Below the pieces are notes generated by a model. It saw only the letters and a program-made list of their open reading frames with translations. It was not told the origin of the DNA and searched no databases. DNA of 64,000 nucleotides from Micrococcus flavus. Lineage in GTDB: Bacteria > Actinomycetota > Actinomycetes > Actinomycetales > Micrococcaceae. Location: assembly GCF_014204815.1 (NCBI RefSeq), contig NZ_JACHMC010000001.1, forward strand, positions 1,860,001 through 1,924,000, given 5' to 3'. Below are positions 56,338-64,000 of this stretch, piece by piece (position 1 is the stretch's first letter; each line of letters opens with the position of its first letter). A program made the position numbers and the translations under genes.

Positions 56338-58935
56338 TCAGCCCTCGATGCGCGTCAGCGGCGCGTACCGCAGGAGCAGCCGCTTCTGGGCCCCCGACTC
56401 GAGGAACGTCACGGTGGCCACGGTCTTGTCCCCGGCCCCCGCCACGGCGTCCACCCGGCCCTCGCCGAAGGTGGTGTGGGAGACCCGGTCCCCGGGGCTC
56501 AGCGCGGCGATCTCCTTCTGCGGCTGCATGCGCGAGGGCGCCTTGCCCCGGACCACCGAGGACCCCACCGTGAGGTCGGCCGGCTCGTCCCCGCGGGTCA
56601 GGCGCGCCGGGCGGTTCCCGCCGACGCCGCCACCCGTCGCCCGGTCCCCCCACGCGCCGGACATGGAGCCCCGACGGGAGGAGCCGCCGAACCGGTCGGC
56701 GTAGCGGGAGGTGCCGGCCCCGTTCAGGGAGCCCAGCCCGCCGGAGCGGTCCGTGCCCTCGCGCTCCCACTGGATCAGGTCCTCGGGGATCTCCCCCAGG
56801 AACTGGCTCGGCGGATTGAACTGGTGCTGGCCCCACAGCGACCGGGCCTCCGCGCGGGACAGGTGCAGGCGCTCCCGCGCGCGCGTCAGACCCACGTAGG
56901 CGAGCCGGCGCTCCTCGGCCAGCTCCTTCTCGTCCGTCATGGACCGGGAGTGCGGGAACACGCCGTGCTCCATGCCGGTGAGGAACACCACGGGGAACTC
57001 CAGGCCCTTGGCGGTGTGGAGGGTCATGAGGGTCACCTGGCCCTGTTGCTCGGCCAGCGCCTCACCCTCCACGTCCGCGGCCGTGGGCAGCTGGTCGGCG
57101 TCCGCGACGAGCGCCACCTGCTCGAGGAAGTCGGAGAGGGTGCCGTCCGGCGTCGTGGTCTCGAAGGCACGCACGACGGCGACGAGCTCACCCAGGTTGT
57201 CCGCACGGGACTCGTCCTGCAGGTCCTCGGACTCGCGCAGGGCCGCGAGCATGCCGGACTGCTCGAGGACCGCCTCGAGCACCGTGGCGGGTCCGGCGCC
57301 CTCGGCCACCTGGGCGAGGTCGTCCATCATCTGCACGAAGCCCTGCACGGCCTTGAGCGAGCGGGCGGCCATGCCGGGGGCGTGCTCGGCGTCCCGCAGG
57401 GCGTCGAAGAACGGGATGCGGTTCCGCTCGGCCCACGCGGCGACGGCGCCCTCGGCCCGGTCGCCGATCCCGCGCTTGGGCTCGTTGAGGATGCGGCGGG
57501 TGTTGACGTCGTCCGCGGGGTTGACGATCACCCGCAGGTACGCGAGCGCGTCCTTGATCTCCTTGCGGTCGTAGAACCGGGTGCCGCCGATCACGCGGTA
57601 CGGGATGCCGCGGGTGACCAGGCGCTCCTCGAGCGCGCGGGACTGGGCGTTGGTGCGGTAGAAGACGGCCACGTCCGCGGGTCGGACCCCCTCCTCGTCC
57701 TGGAGCCGGTCGATGGTGGTGGCGATCCACTCGGCCTCCGCCGACTCGTTCTCCGCGGCGTAGCCCACGATCCGTGGACCGGCGCCCTCCGCCGTCCAGA
57801 GGTCCTTCTTGCGCCGGTCCGGGTTGTTCGCGATCACCGCGTTGGCGGCGTCCAGGATGGTCTGCGTGGAGCGGTAGTTCTGCTCGAGCTTGATGGTGGC
57901 CGCATCCGTGAAGTCCTCCTCGAACTCCACGATGTTGCGGATGTCCGCGCCGCGGAAGGCGTAGATGGACTGGTCCGAGTCGCCCACCACGGTCAGCTCG
58001 CCCCCGGCGGTGGCCACGCCCTCGGGCTCCCCGGCCGGGCCGGCCAGCAGGCGGATCAGACGGTACTGCGCGTGGTTGGTGTCCTGGTACTCGTCCACGA
58101 GCACGTGGCGGAAGCGCCGGCGGTAGTTGTCCAGCACGCGCGGGAACGCCTCGAACATGTGGACGGTCATGCCGATCAGGTCGTCGAAGTCCAGCGCGTT
58201 GGCCTGGCGCAGGCGCGCGGTGTACTCGCGGTACACGGCGGACACGGCCTGGCCCCACGGGTCCGTGGAGGACACCGTGCCGGCGTGCTCGTCCGCGTCC
58301 ACCAGCTCGTTCTTGAGCGCGCTGATGCGGTTCAGCAGCGCCTTCGGGGCGAAGCGCTTGGGGTCCAGGTCGTGCGCCTTGGCGATCTGCGTGACCAGCC
58401 GGAGGCTGTCCGCCGAGTCGTAGATGGTGAACGTGGGCTTCAGCCCGATGTTGGCCGCCTCGTTGCGCAGGATCCGTACCGCCGAGGAGTGGAAGGTGGA
58501 GATCCACATGCGGCGGGCGGTGTCCCCGATCAGGCCCGCGATGCGCTCGCGCATCTCCGCAGCGGCCTTGTTGGTGAACGTGATGGCCAGGACCTCGTGC
58601 GGGCGGGCCCGCCCCGTGGCCAGCAGCCACGCGATCCGGTGGGTCAGCACGCGGGTCTTGCCCGAGCCGGCGCCGGCCACGATCAGCAGCGGCGAGCCCG
58701 TGTGCTGCACCGCCGCCGCCTGCTGGGGGTTGAGCCCCTCGACGAGCCCGGCGGGGGTGAGCCGCCCCGGTGCGGGCGCGCCGGCGTCGTCCCCCCAGGC
58801 GCCCGCCTCCGGGTCCACGGCCGCGCGCGTCACCGACGGCGGCACCAGCCCGGGCAGGGCCGTCTCCGGATCCGCGGGGCGGGTCCGGGCGGAGAGGATC
58901 GAGTCGCGTCCGAGGGAGGAGAAGAGGTCAGCCAT
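56338..58935 (-). CDS. pcrA: ATP-dependent DNA helicase PcrA/UvrD
   Basis: SF1A 3'-5' helicase of 865 residues. Motifs: Q-motif LNPQQAAAV, Walker A VAGAGSGKTRVL, Ia ITFTNKAAAEM, II LVDEYQDTN, III GDSDQSIYAFRGA, IV QNYRST, V TLHTAKGLEF, VI YVGLTRARERL. The C-terminal 60 residues (RVSHTTFGEGRVDAVAG) form the Tudor-like domain that contacts RNA polymerase. An N-terminal extension of about 65 residues precedes the Q motif. ATG 58935, with a TAGACT box 9 nt upstream. Confidence 0.97.
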   Translation of the reverse strand: MADLFSSLGRDSILSARTRPADPETALPGLVPPSVTRAAVDPEAGAWGDDAGAPAPGRLTPAGLVEGLNPQQAAAVQHTGSPLLIVAGAGSGKTRVLTHRIAWLLATGRARPHEVLAITFTNKAAAEMRERIAGLIGDTARRMWISTFHSSAVRILRNEAANIGLKPTFTIYDSADSLRLVTQIAKAHDLDPKRFAPKALLNRISALKNELVDADEHAGTVSSTDPWGQAVSAVYREYTARLRQANALDFDDLIGMTVHMFEAFPRVLDNYRRRFRHVLVDEYQDTNHAQYRLIRLLAGPAGEPEGVATAGGELTVVGDSDQSIYAFRGADIRNIVEFEEDFTDAATIKLEQNYRSTQTILDAANAVIANNPDRRKKDLWTAEGAGPRIVGYAAENESAEAEWIATTIDRLQDEEGVRPADVAVFYRTNAQSRALEERLVTRGIPYRVIGGTRFYDRKEIKDALAYLRVIVNPADDVNTRRILNEPKRGIGDRAEGAVAAWAERNRIPFFDALRDAEHAPGMAARSLKAVQGFVQMMDDLAQVAEGAGPATVLEAVLEQSGMLAALRESEDLQDESRADNLGELVAVVRAFETTTPDGTLSDFLEQVALVADADQLPTAADVEGEALAEQQGQVTLMTLHTAKGLEFPVVFLTGMEHGVFPHSRSMTDEKELAEERRLAYVGLTRARERLHLSRAEARSLWGQHQFNPPSQFLGEIPEDLIQWEREGTDRSGGLGSLNGAGTSRYADRFGGSSRRGSMSGAWGDRATGGGVGGNRPARLTRGDEPADLTVGSSVVRGKAPSRMQPQKEIAALSPGDRVSHTTFGEGRVDAVAGAGDKTVATVTFLESGAQKRLLLRYAPLTRIEG

Positions 58936-58944
58936 GGCCCGGCC

Positions 58945-58950
58945 AGTCTA
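58945..58950 (-). promoter_or_regulatory. -10 box (TAGACT) for pcrA
   Basis: TAGACT on the minus strand, 9 nt before the ATG; leaderless or with a leader of 1-3 nt. Confidence 0.6.
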
Positions 58951-59006
58951 GGCGCGGGCCCGGACACGGCAGCGGGGCCGATTCCCCTGCCGCCGACCCC
59001 GCCTGG

Positions 59007-59012
59007 GAGAAT
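59007..59012 (+). promoter_or_regulatory. -10-like box (GAGAAT) for gene at 59047
   Basis: GAGAAT lies 34 nt before the GTG and leaves a short leader with AGGAG. Confidence 0.45.
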
Positions 59013-59046
59013 GGAGCCGATCCCCGTCCCGCCCCAGGAGTCCGAA

Positions 59047-59694
59047 GTGGCCAAGAAGAAGACCAGCAAGCACCGTCGCCCGCAGGCCGGGCCCTCCACC
59101 GGGTCGACGGCGGCCCCCGACGCCGGGCGCGACCGCGCCACCCTGCGGGACGTCTCGCCCCGGGAGGACCTGGGCGTCGCGGCGGAGCAGGAGGGCAGCC
59201 CGGCCATGCTGGTGATCGCGCTGATCGGCACCACCCTGTTCATCGGCGCCTACTACCACCTGCTCGTCCTGCAGCAGATGACCCAGCTGACCGGCGGGCT
59301 GGCGATGCCGGACTCGATGCTGTCCTACGGCACGGACCATGTGGCCGCGCTGACCGGCGTCATGGACGAGGCCGCCCGGGGTCAGCTCAACTGGGTGCAC
59401 AAGACCGCCGGGGTGATCTTCGCGGTGGCCGTGGCGCTGACGGTGGCCGTGGTGGGCGCTTGGCGCCTGCGCCCGGCCGCCGCGAAGTGGGGCGCGCTGG
59501 CGCTGGGCGTGGCGTTCGCCGTCGTGGACGTCTGGGAGGGCCTCGCCATCGAGCAGGCGATCGCCGCGGGCGGTGCCGGGACGGGCGTGGCCGCCGCGCT
59601 CACCCTGATCCGCTGGGTCCTGCTGGCCGTGATCGCGGTCGCCGTCGCGGTGATGCTCTGGCGCGGGGGCCGCGGGACGCGAGCCCGCCGCTGA
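59047..59694 (+). CDS. Hypothetical four-helix membrane protein
   Basis: Protein of 215 residues. A basic N-terminus (AKKKTSKHRRPQAGPS) is followed by about 30 polar residues, a helix (MLVIALIGTTLFIGAYYHLL), a polar loop and three more helices. The GTG at 59047 has AGGAG at 59036-59040. The ATG at 59011 overlaps the -10-like box and was rejected; the open frame further upstream is antisense to pcrA. Family unknown. Confidence 0.78.
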   Translation: MAKKKTSKHRRPQAGPSTGSTAAPDAGRDRATLRDVSPREDLGVAAEQEGSPAMLVIALIGTTLFIGAYYHLLVLQQMTQLTGGLAMPDSMLSYGTDHVAALTGVMDEAARGQLNWVHKTAGVIFAVAVALTVAVVGAWRLRPAAAKWGALALGVAFAVVDVWEGLAIEQAIAAGGAGTGVAAALTLIRWVLLAVIAVAVAVMLWRGGRGTRARR

Positions 59695-59704
59695 ACGCCT
59701 CGGC

Positions 59705-59710
59705 TAGACT
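59705..59710 (+). promoter_or_regulatory. -10 box (TAGACT) for tRNA-Arg
   Basis: TAGACT lies 39 nt before the mature tRNA 5' end. Confidence 0.5.
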
Positions 59711-59749
59711 CACCCACCGGACCGGATGCGCCGCGGCGCACGGGTCCGC

Positions 59750-59826
59750 GCCCCAGTAGCTCAGTTGGATAGAGCGACCCTCTCCTAAAGGGTAGGCCGT
59801 CGGTTCGATTCCGGCCTGGGGCACCA
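59750..59826 (+). tRNA. tRNA-Arg (anticodon CCU)
   Basis: Full cloverleaf of 77 nt with encoded CCA. The acceptor stem is GCCCCAG/CTGGGGC, the D stem GCTC/GAGC, the anticodon stem ACCCT/AGGGT with loop CTCCTAA, and the T stem GTCGG/CCGGC with TTCGATT. Anticodon CCT in DNA reads the rare AGG codon. The toxin-antitoxin genes begin 3 nt after the CCA end on the other strand. Confidence 0.97.
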
Positions 59827-59828
59827 TG

Positions 59829-60590
59829 TCAGCGGCCCTCAAGTCCCAGCCGGAGCGCTGCGAGGCGCAGGTCCCAGACGCGGAGGGGGCCGGACAGGCC
59901 CATGTCATGCAGCAGGGCTTCGCCGCTTTCCGCGATGATCTGAGCACAGACGCGAGCGGCCACAGGCAGCCCCGCGATCGCCCCTGACCCGACGATCCAC
60001 CAGGCTGCCGCGTCGGGGTCATGGTCGAAACGCGCCAGAGTGTCGGACTCCCACAGGGCGTCGGACTCGAGTCGTCGCTCCACTATCGCGTCCAGGAGTG
60101 CGCGCAGGTCCTTCGCATCCTTGGAAGTCTGACCACGGCGGACGTTCCATGCGATGACCTTGAGCAGGGCCAGCGCCTCAGCCGTGGGCACGCGCACCAC
60201 GCAGTCATGCGCCACCTCGACCTGCATGGCGGACGCGTACGCCTCTGCTTGGCCGCGCACATCCAGCACGATGTCGCGCGCAGGCGAGAAACGAGCTGCT
60301 TCCTCCGGGACGTCGATGGACGGGAGCACGTCCACCGGCATGCCTTCGACAGTGAACGTGTACCCCTTCTCATTGACAGGAGTCCCCAGCGCTTGGACCA
60401 CCGCCCTGTACGACGTGCCAGCCGGGATGCCGACGACCACATCGACGTCCTCAGTCTGTCGCCCCGGCTGCGCTCCGAGCTGCGCGAGCACCGCATCGCG
60501 AGCATGGGCGCCGATCACCATGATCTCGGACCCCACACGATGGGAGACCGTGTGAAGCACGGAGGCGATGTCCGCAAAGGGGTCATCCAC
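59829..60590 (-). CDS. AbiEii/MenT-type nucleotidyltransferase toxin
   Basis: Protein of 253 residues of the AbiEii nucleotidyltransferase family (type IV toxins). The NTase signature is present: IGAHARDAVL (27-36), the GS-motif equivalent, and RQTEDVDVVV (44-53) with the paired metal-binding Asp residues; a later Asp is in VDVLPSIDV. A helical domain follows. The start is chosen at GTG 60590: AGGAGG (60597-60602) lies 6 nt upstream, and the codon sits 8 nt inside the end of the antitoxin gene, so the pair is coupled. Mycobacterial MenT relatives add nucleotides to tRNA 3' ends; the same action is possible here but not shown. Its stop is 3 nt from the tRNA-Arg CCA. Confidence 0.85.
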   Translation of the reverse strand: MDDPFADIASVLHTVSHRVGSEIMVIGAHARDAVLAQLGAQPGRQTEDVDVVVGIPAGTSYRAVVQALGTPVNEKGYTFTVEGMPVDVLPSIDVPEEAARFSPARDIVLDVRGQAEAYASAMQVEVAHDCVVRVPTAEALALLKVIAWNVRRGQTSKDAKDLRALLDAIVERRLESDALWESDTLARFDHDPDAAAWWIVGSGAIAGLPVAARVCAQIIAESGEALLHDMGLSGPLRVWDLRLAALRLGLEGR

Positions 60591-61587
60591 GGCGGGCCTC
60601 CTCATCCAGCACCTGCTCCCCCGCCTCACGCAGTCGAGGGTCCACAGTGCAGAGGAGTTCCGCCGCTGTCAGTAGCGGAGGTGCCGTCGGACCGACCATG
60701 AGGAGGCTCTCGTCCCAGAACCGCTCGCGCAGGACCATGTCGGTGGCCTCCGCCGCTGTGCGCAGTCGACCGACCCTGACCACGTCAGCCCACGGCGGAC
60801 GGTCGAACACGACCACGCCGGTCCCGTTCCGCACGGTCGGCGCCACGGCGTCGCCGGCCAGGGTGGCGTCCGTGCGCTCCATCAAGGTCTCCGCCAGCAG
60901 CAGGGGCGGTGTCGGGGCAGTGACGAACCTCGTCGCCAACGTCCCCACGAGCCTTTCTCGATATCCCAACGCCCAGAGGCGTATGAGGTCACCTCGCCGG
61001 CCGAGCGCGCGTTGCGGACGACCCGCCGGGACCAGGTAATCCTGCTGACGAAGAGCGTGGAGGGCCTGCTGGGCCGAGCCGACGGAGACCGCGGCGGCTC
61101 TGGCGACGTCACGCACGGGCGACTGACGCAGATCCGGCACGCACAGCAGGGCGAAGACCACCCTGAGACCCGATGGCGTGCTGATCCGACCGCCATACCC
61201 CCCGTGGACATCGGACCTCCGAGCCGCCGTGGCGCGGCGTCGCCCCTCGACATGGATGAGGAGGCCGGGAGCTCGGATGTCAGCGTTACCGTGGCGGTCC
61301 ACATAGGCCACGCCACGGTCCCGCAGACGGCGCCCGAGGGCGGCGTCCACGACGGGGAGCAGGAGAAGGTCACCCTCCGTCACGGGCACGATCTCCAGTG
61401 CCTCGAGCACACTCGATGACTCCCGACGGGGGTCCACGGCATCCACATCCCCCCAGAGCGCGAGCCGCCGCCGTTGACCAGTGGGGAGAAGGACCGTCTC
61501 TCCGGCAGCGTCGGGGACGACGTCCACACCGGCCAGTGCGCGCGCATAGGGAGCGGTCTCCTCCGGGCCCGGGGCTATCCAGCGCAT
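60583..61587 (-). CDS. AbiEi-family antitoxin / autorepressor
   Basis: Protein of 334 residues resembling type IV AbiEi antitoxins. The middle holds a winged helix-turn-helix (about 139-190: SPVRDVARAAAVSVGSAQQA, then LHALRQQDYLV). Before it is a conserved block, YVDRHGNADIRAPGLLIHVE. The C-terminal 130 residues would be the antitoxin domain. AbiEi proteins repress their own operon by binding inverted repeats, and two such repeats sit on this promoter (61590-61623). The ATG at 61587 follows TAGCAT by 6 nt. It overlaps the toxin gene by 8 nt. Confidence 0.85.
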   Translation of the reverse strand: MRWIAPGPEETAPYARALAGVDVVPDAAGETVLLPTGQRRRLALWGDVDAVDPRRESSSVLEALEIVPVTEGDLLLLPVVDAALGRRLRDRGVAYVDRHGNADIRAPGLLIHVEGRRRATAARRSDVHGGYGGRISTPSGLRVVFALLCVPDLRQSPVRDVARAAAVSVGSAQQALHALRQQDYLVPAGRPQRALGRRGDLIRLWALGYRERLVGTLATRFVTAPTPPLLLAETLMERTDATLAGDAVAPTVRNGTGVVVFDRPPWADVVRVGRLRTAAEATDMVLRERFWDESLLMVGPTAPPLLTAAELLCTVDPRLREAGEQVLDEEARRG

Positions 61588-61589
61588 GC

Positions 61590-61623
61590 GTTCATGCTAT
61601 CTGAACGTTCAGATGACATGAAC
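61590..61623. promoter_or_regulatory. Tandem operator of the AbiE-type operon
   Basis: Two abutting 17-bp inverted repeats, each GTTCA-N7-TGAAC: 61590-61606 and 61607-61623. The first covers the -10 box and the start point of abiEi; the junction makes the palindrome ATCTGAACGTTCAGAT (61599-61614). A bound AbiEi protein would block transcription. Confidence 0.8.
61594..61599 (-). promoter_or_regulatory. -10 box (TAGCAT), leaderless, for AbiE-type operon
   Basis: TAGCAT on the minus strand, 6 nt before the ATG at 61587, inside the first operator repeat. Confidence 0.75.
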
Positions 61624-61649
61624 AGTCATGTCCCGGAACACCCCTGCGC

Positions 61650-63521
61650 TCACCCCTGCTCGGCGAACTGCGTGGTGTACAGCTCGGCGTACCGCCCGTC
61701 GGCGGCCAGCAGCTCGGCGTGGGTGCCGCGCTCCACGATCCGCCCGCCCTCGAGCACGAGGATCTCGTCCGCGTCCCGCACGGTGGAGAGCCGGTGCGCG
61801 ATCACCACGGCGGTCCGCCCGGCCAGCGCCTCCCCCAGCGCCTCCTGGATGGCGCGCTCGTTGGTGGAGTCCAGCGCCGCCGTCGCCTCGTCCAGGACCA
61901 CGACGCGCGGGGCCGCCAGCAGGAGCCGGGCGATGGTCATGCGCTGGCGCTCGCCGCCGGAGAGCCGGTACCCGCGCTCGCCTACCACGGTGTCCAGCCC
62001 GTCCGGCAGGGCCTCCACCACACCCCGCAGCCGCGCCCGCTCGACGGCGTCCCACACCTCGGCCTCGGACGCGTCCGGCCGCGCCAGCAGGAGGTTCCCG
62101 CGCACGGTGTCGTGGAACAGGTGCCCGTCCTGCGTCACCATGCCGACGGCGTCCTGGAGGTCCCGGAACGCCATCCGACGCACGTCCACGCCGCCGATCT
62201 CCACGGCGCCGGAGCTGACGTCGTACAGCCGCGTCACGAGGGAGGCGACGGTGGACTTGCCCGCCCCCGAGGACCCGACGAGCGCCACCGTGCGGCCGGC
62301 CGGAATCTCCACGTCGATCCCGTGCAGCACCTCCTCGCCGCCGCGGGTGTCCAGCACGGCCACCTCCTCCAGCGAGGCCAGGGACACCTCCTGCGCGGTG
62401 GGGTAGGCGAACCGCACGTCCCGCAGCCGCACGGACAGCGGACCGGCGGGCACGGGCGTCGGCGCGGCCGGCTCCTGGATCAAGGGCTCGAGGTCGAGCA
62501 CCTCGAACACCCGCTCGAAGGACACCAGCGCGCTCATGATCTCCACCCGGGCGTTGGCCAGGGAGGTCAGGGGCGCGTAGAGGCGCGTCAGCAGCAGCGC
62601 CATGGTGACGACGTCGCCCGCGTCCAGCGTGCCCGCGACCGCCTGGAGGCCGCCCACCCCGTACACGGCCGCGAGCGCGAGCGCCGAGACCAGCGTGAGC
62701 AGCGTGGTGAACACGGCCTGCCGCACGGAGATGTCCACGCCGGTGGCGCGCACGCGGTCCGCGCGGCGGGCGAACTCGGCCGACTCCGCGCCGGGTTCCC
62801 CGAAGAGCTTGATGAGGGTGGCACCCGGGGCGGAGAACCGCTCCGTCATCTGGTCCCCCATGGCCGCGTTGTGCCCGGCCCGCTCCCGGGAGAGCCCGGC
62901 CAGGCGCCCGCCCACCCAGCGGGCGGGGATCAGGAACAGGGGCAGGAGGACGAGCGCCAGCAGCGTGATCTGCCAGCTCGTGGCCAGCATGACGCCGAGG
63001 GTCAGGGCCAAGGAGACGACGTTGGCCACCACACCGGAGAGCGTCCGGGAGATCGCCGACTGGGCGCCGATCACGTCGTTGTTCAGGCGGGAGACCAGTG
63101 CGCCGGTGCGCGTGCGCTGGAAGAACGCCACCGGCATGCGCTGGACGTGGTCGAACACGCGCGTGCGCAGGTCGTAGATGACGCGCTCGCCGAGCCCCGA
63201 GGAGAGCCACTTGGTGAACACGCCCACGGCGGCGTCCGCCACGGCCACCAGCGCGATCAGCAGCGCCAGCCGCACGATCAGCCCGGAGTCCCGACTGCCT
63301 GTGATCGCGTTGACCACGTCACCGGCCAGCACCGGCGACGCCACCCCGAGCACCGCACCCACCACGGAGGCGACCACGAACACCACGAGGCGCGCCCGGT
63401 ACTGTGCCGCGAACGCGACCGTCCGACGCACGGTCCCGGGGGCGAGGGCCTGGCCCTCCGCCCCGTCCGTGCCGCGCTGCATCCGCATCATGGACACGCG
63501 CGCCGCCGACTCCATGCTCAT
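61650..63521 (-). CDS. ABC exporter, fused membrane and ATPase domains
   Basis: Half-transporter of 623 residues: six helices in the first 330 residues (type I exporter fold, with RLNNDVIGAQSAIS in the first intracellular loop), then an NBD with Walker A VGSSGAGKST, Q-loop MVTQDGHLFHDT, signature RLSGGERQRMTIARLL, Walker B VVVLDEATAALD and switch IAHRLSTV. Between about 365 and 410 the NBD carries an insertion (SLASLEEVAVLDTRGGEE) not usual in MsbA-like proteins. It would act as a homodimer. Substrate unknown; lipids, drugs or peptides are typical. The start is ATG 63521 (MSMESAARV) or the ATG two codons on. Confidence 0.92.
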   Translation of the reverse strand: MSMESAARVSMMRMQRGTDGAEGQALAPGTVRRTVAFAAQYRARLVVFVVASVVGAVLGVASPVLAGDVVNAITGSRDSGLIVRLALLIALVAVADAAVGVFTKWLSSGLGERVIYDLRTRVFDHVQRMPVAFFQRTRTGALVSRLNNDVIGAQSAISRTLSGVVANVVSLALTLGVMLATSWQITLLALVLLPLFLIPARWVGGRLAGLSRERAGHNAAMGDQMTERFSAPGATLIKLFGEPGAESAEFARRADRVRATGVDISVRQAVFTTLLTLVSALALAAVYGVGGLQAVAGTLDAGDVVTMALLLTRLYAPLTSLANARVEIMSALVSFERVFEVLDLEPLIQEPAAPTPVPAGPLSVRLRDVRFAYPTAQEVSLASLEEVAVLDTRGGEEVLHGIDVEIPAGRTVALVGSSGAGKSTVASLVTRLYDVSSGAVEIGGVDVRRMAFRDLQDAVGMVTQDGHLFHDTVRGNLLLARPDASEAEVWDAVERARLRGVVEALPDGLDTVVGERGYRLSGGERQRMTIARLLLAAPRVVVLDEATAALDSTNERAIQEALGEALAGRTAVVIAHRLSTVRDADEILVLEGGRIVERGTHAELLAADGRYAELYTTQFAEQG

Positions 63522-63582
63522 GGGCCCACCGACCTCTCCGACTCCGCGGTGCGCAGGCGGATCCCGGACGCACGGCTGGTCC

Positions 63583-63588
63583 AGGCTA
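63583..63588 (-). promoter_or_regulatory. -10 box (TAGCCT) for ABC exporter
   Basis: TAGCCT on the minus strand, about 60 nt before the ATG. Confidence 0.5.
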
Positions 63589-63683
63589 ACGACGCACGGC
63601 CCGCGCGGCGGCGGAGTTCGCCCCGGGCACAGGGGCGGCCGGCGGCGGGACCCGATGACGGCCGGCCCGCCCGGCGGCCGCGC

Positions 63684-64000
63684 TCACGCCGCCAGCTGCA
63701 GCCAGCCCTCCCACGCGGGGGCGGGGCGCTCCAGGCCTCGCAGGCGCCACTGGGCGCCCCGCGGCCGGGCGGGGGTCACGCGCAGGCGCCAGCCGAGGGC
63801 CTCGAGGGAGCGGTCCGCCTTGACCCCGTTGCAGCGCAGGCAGCAGGCCACGAGGTTCTCCCACGTGTCCTGCCCGCCACGGGAGCGCGGGTGCACGTGG
63901 TCCACCGTGGTCGCGTGGGCGCCGCAGTAGGCGCAGCGATGGCCGTCGCGGCGCAGCACCCCGGCGCGGGTGGCGCCCAGCGGGCGGGCGGCGGGCACCC
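63684..64000 (-). CDS. HNH endonuclease, C-terminal part (5' end outside window)
   Basis: The last 105 or so codons of a small HNH protein. The zinc-binding HNH core is complete: RDGHRCAYCGAHATTVDHVHP, SRGGQDTWENLV and ACCLRCNGVKADR. It ends RGLERPAPAWEGWLQLAA, as in the widespread actinobacterial HNH proteins of about 165-180 residues, so some 65 residues are missing beyond base 64000. The GTG at 63998 is probably an internal Val codon, not the start. Function of this group is unknown; nicking or repair is assumed. Confidence 0.85.
   Translation of the reverse strand, partial: VPAARPLGATRAGVLRRDGHRCAYCGAHATTVDHVHPRSRGGQDTWENLVACCLRCNGVKADRSLEALGWRLRVTPARPRGAQWRLRGLERPAPAWEGWLQLAA

Noticed and set aside
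59807-61660. Att-site duplication of the tRNA-Arg 3' end flanking the AbiE module
   Set aside because: I looked for a second copy of the T-arm/acceptor sequence near 61600-61660 and saw none; no integrase gene is present.

Overview
The window is dense, very GC-rich coding DNA (about 73% GC by eye, almost every third codon position G or C). The gene content is that of a Gram-positive actinobacterium: monomeric NADP isocitrate dehydrogenase, a PerM-type division membrane protein, an LpqY/SugABC-like sugar importer, TIGR01777, gamma carbonic anhydrase and AbiE-type modules. Protein style and gene order suggest Micrococcaceae, most likely Micrococcus; this is inference, since no rRNA gene is present.

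Layout. 1-1165: end of the succinate dehydrogenase operon (sdhA', sdhB). 1254-7989: minus-strand membrane proteins, a MacB-like ABC pair, trpS and an exonuclease III-type nuclease. 8109-12444: a drug-efflux MFS gene converging on a DrrA-like ATPase plus a fused double ABC-2 permease. 12482-17857: one-carbon genes (folD-glyA, purU), a membrane-anchored repeat protein and a gamma carbonic anhydrase. 17932-22455: a four-gene sugar ABC operon. 22533-29469: hrpB, a glutaminase-like/STAS/cNMP-binding fusion, a TIGR01777 protein and ogt. 29470-30834: a lower-GC islet with a degraded gene. 30835-46261: a short PdxH-like protein, icd, purH, purN, perM, a mannosyltransferase, an aldo/keto reductase remnant, gdhA, a thioesterase and an App1-domain protein. 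46447-48489: a large unrecognised gene. 48530-53888: inositol monophosphatase-like, FMN-binding, flavoprotein dehydrogenase, two DUF202 proteins and an MbfA-like ferritin/VIT1 fusion. 54012-59694: sucD, sucC, pcrA and a membrane protein. 59750-61623: tRNA-Arg(CCU) directly abutting an AbiE-type type IV toxin-antitoxin pair with a clear operator. 61650-64000: an ABC exporter and a truncated HNH endonuclease.

The core genes are TCA cycle (sdh, icd, suc), ammonia assimilation (gdhA), folate and purine metabolism (folD, glyA, purU, purN, purH), and DNA repair (pcrA, xth, ogt). pcrA-sucC-sucD ... perM-purN-purH keep the order and strand known from Mycobacterium, but about 13 kb of other genes lie between sucD and perM, and smaller insertions lie between perM, purN and purH.

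Regulation. Many genes carry a TAnnnT -10 box only 6-9 nt before the start codon, which predicts leaderless transcripts. Genes with a recognisable ribosome binding site have their -10 further upstream. Strong GC-rich hairpins separate many convergent genes. No CRISPR array, insertion sequence, rRNA gene or replication origin was seen.
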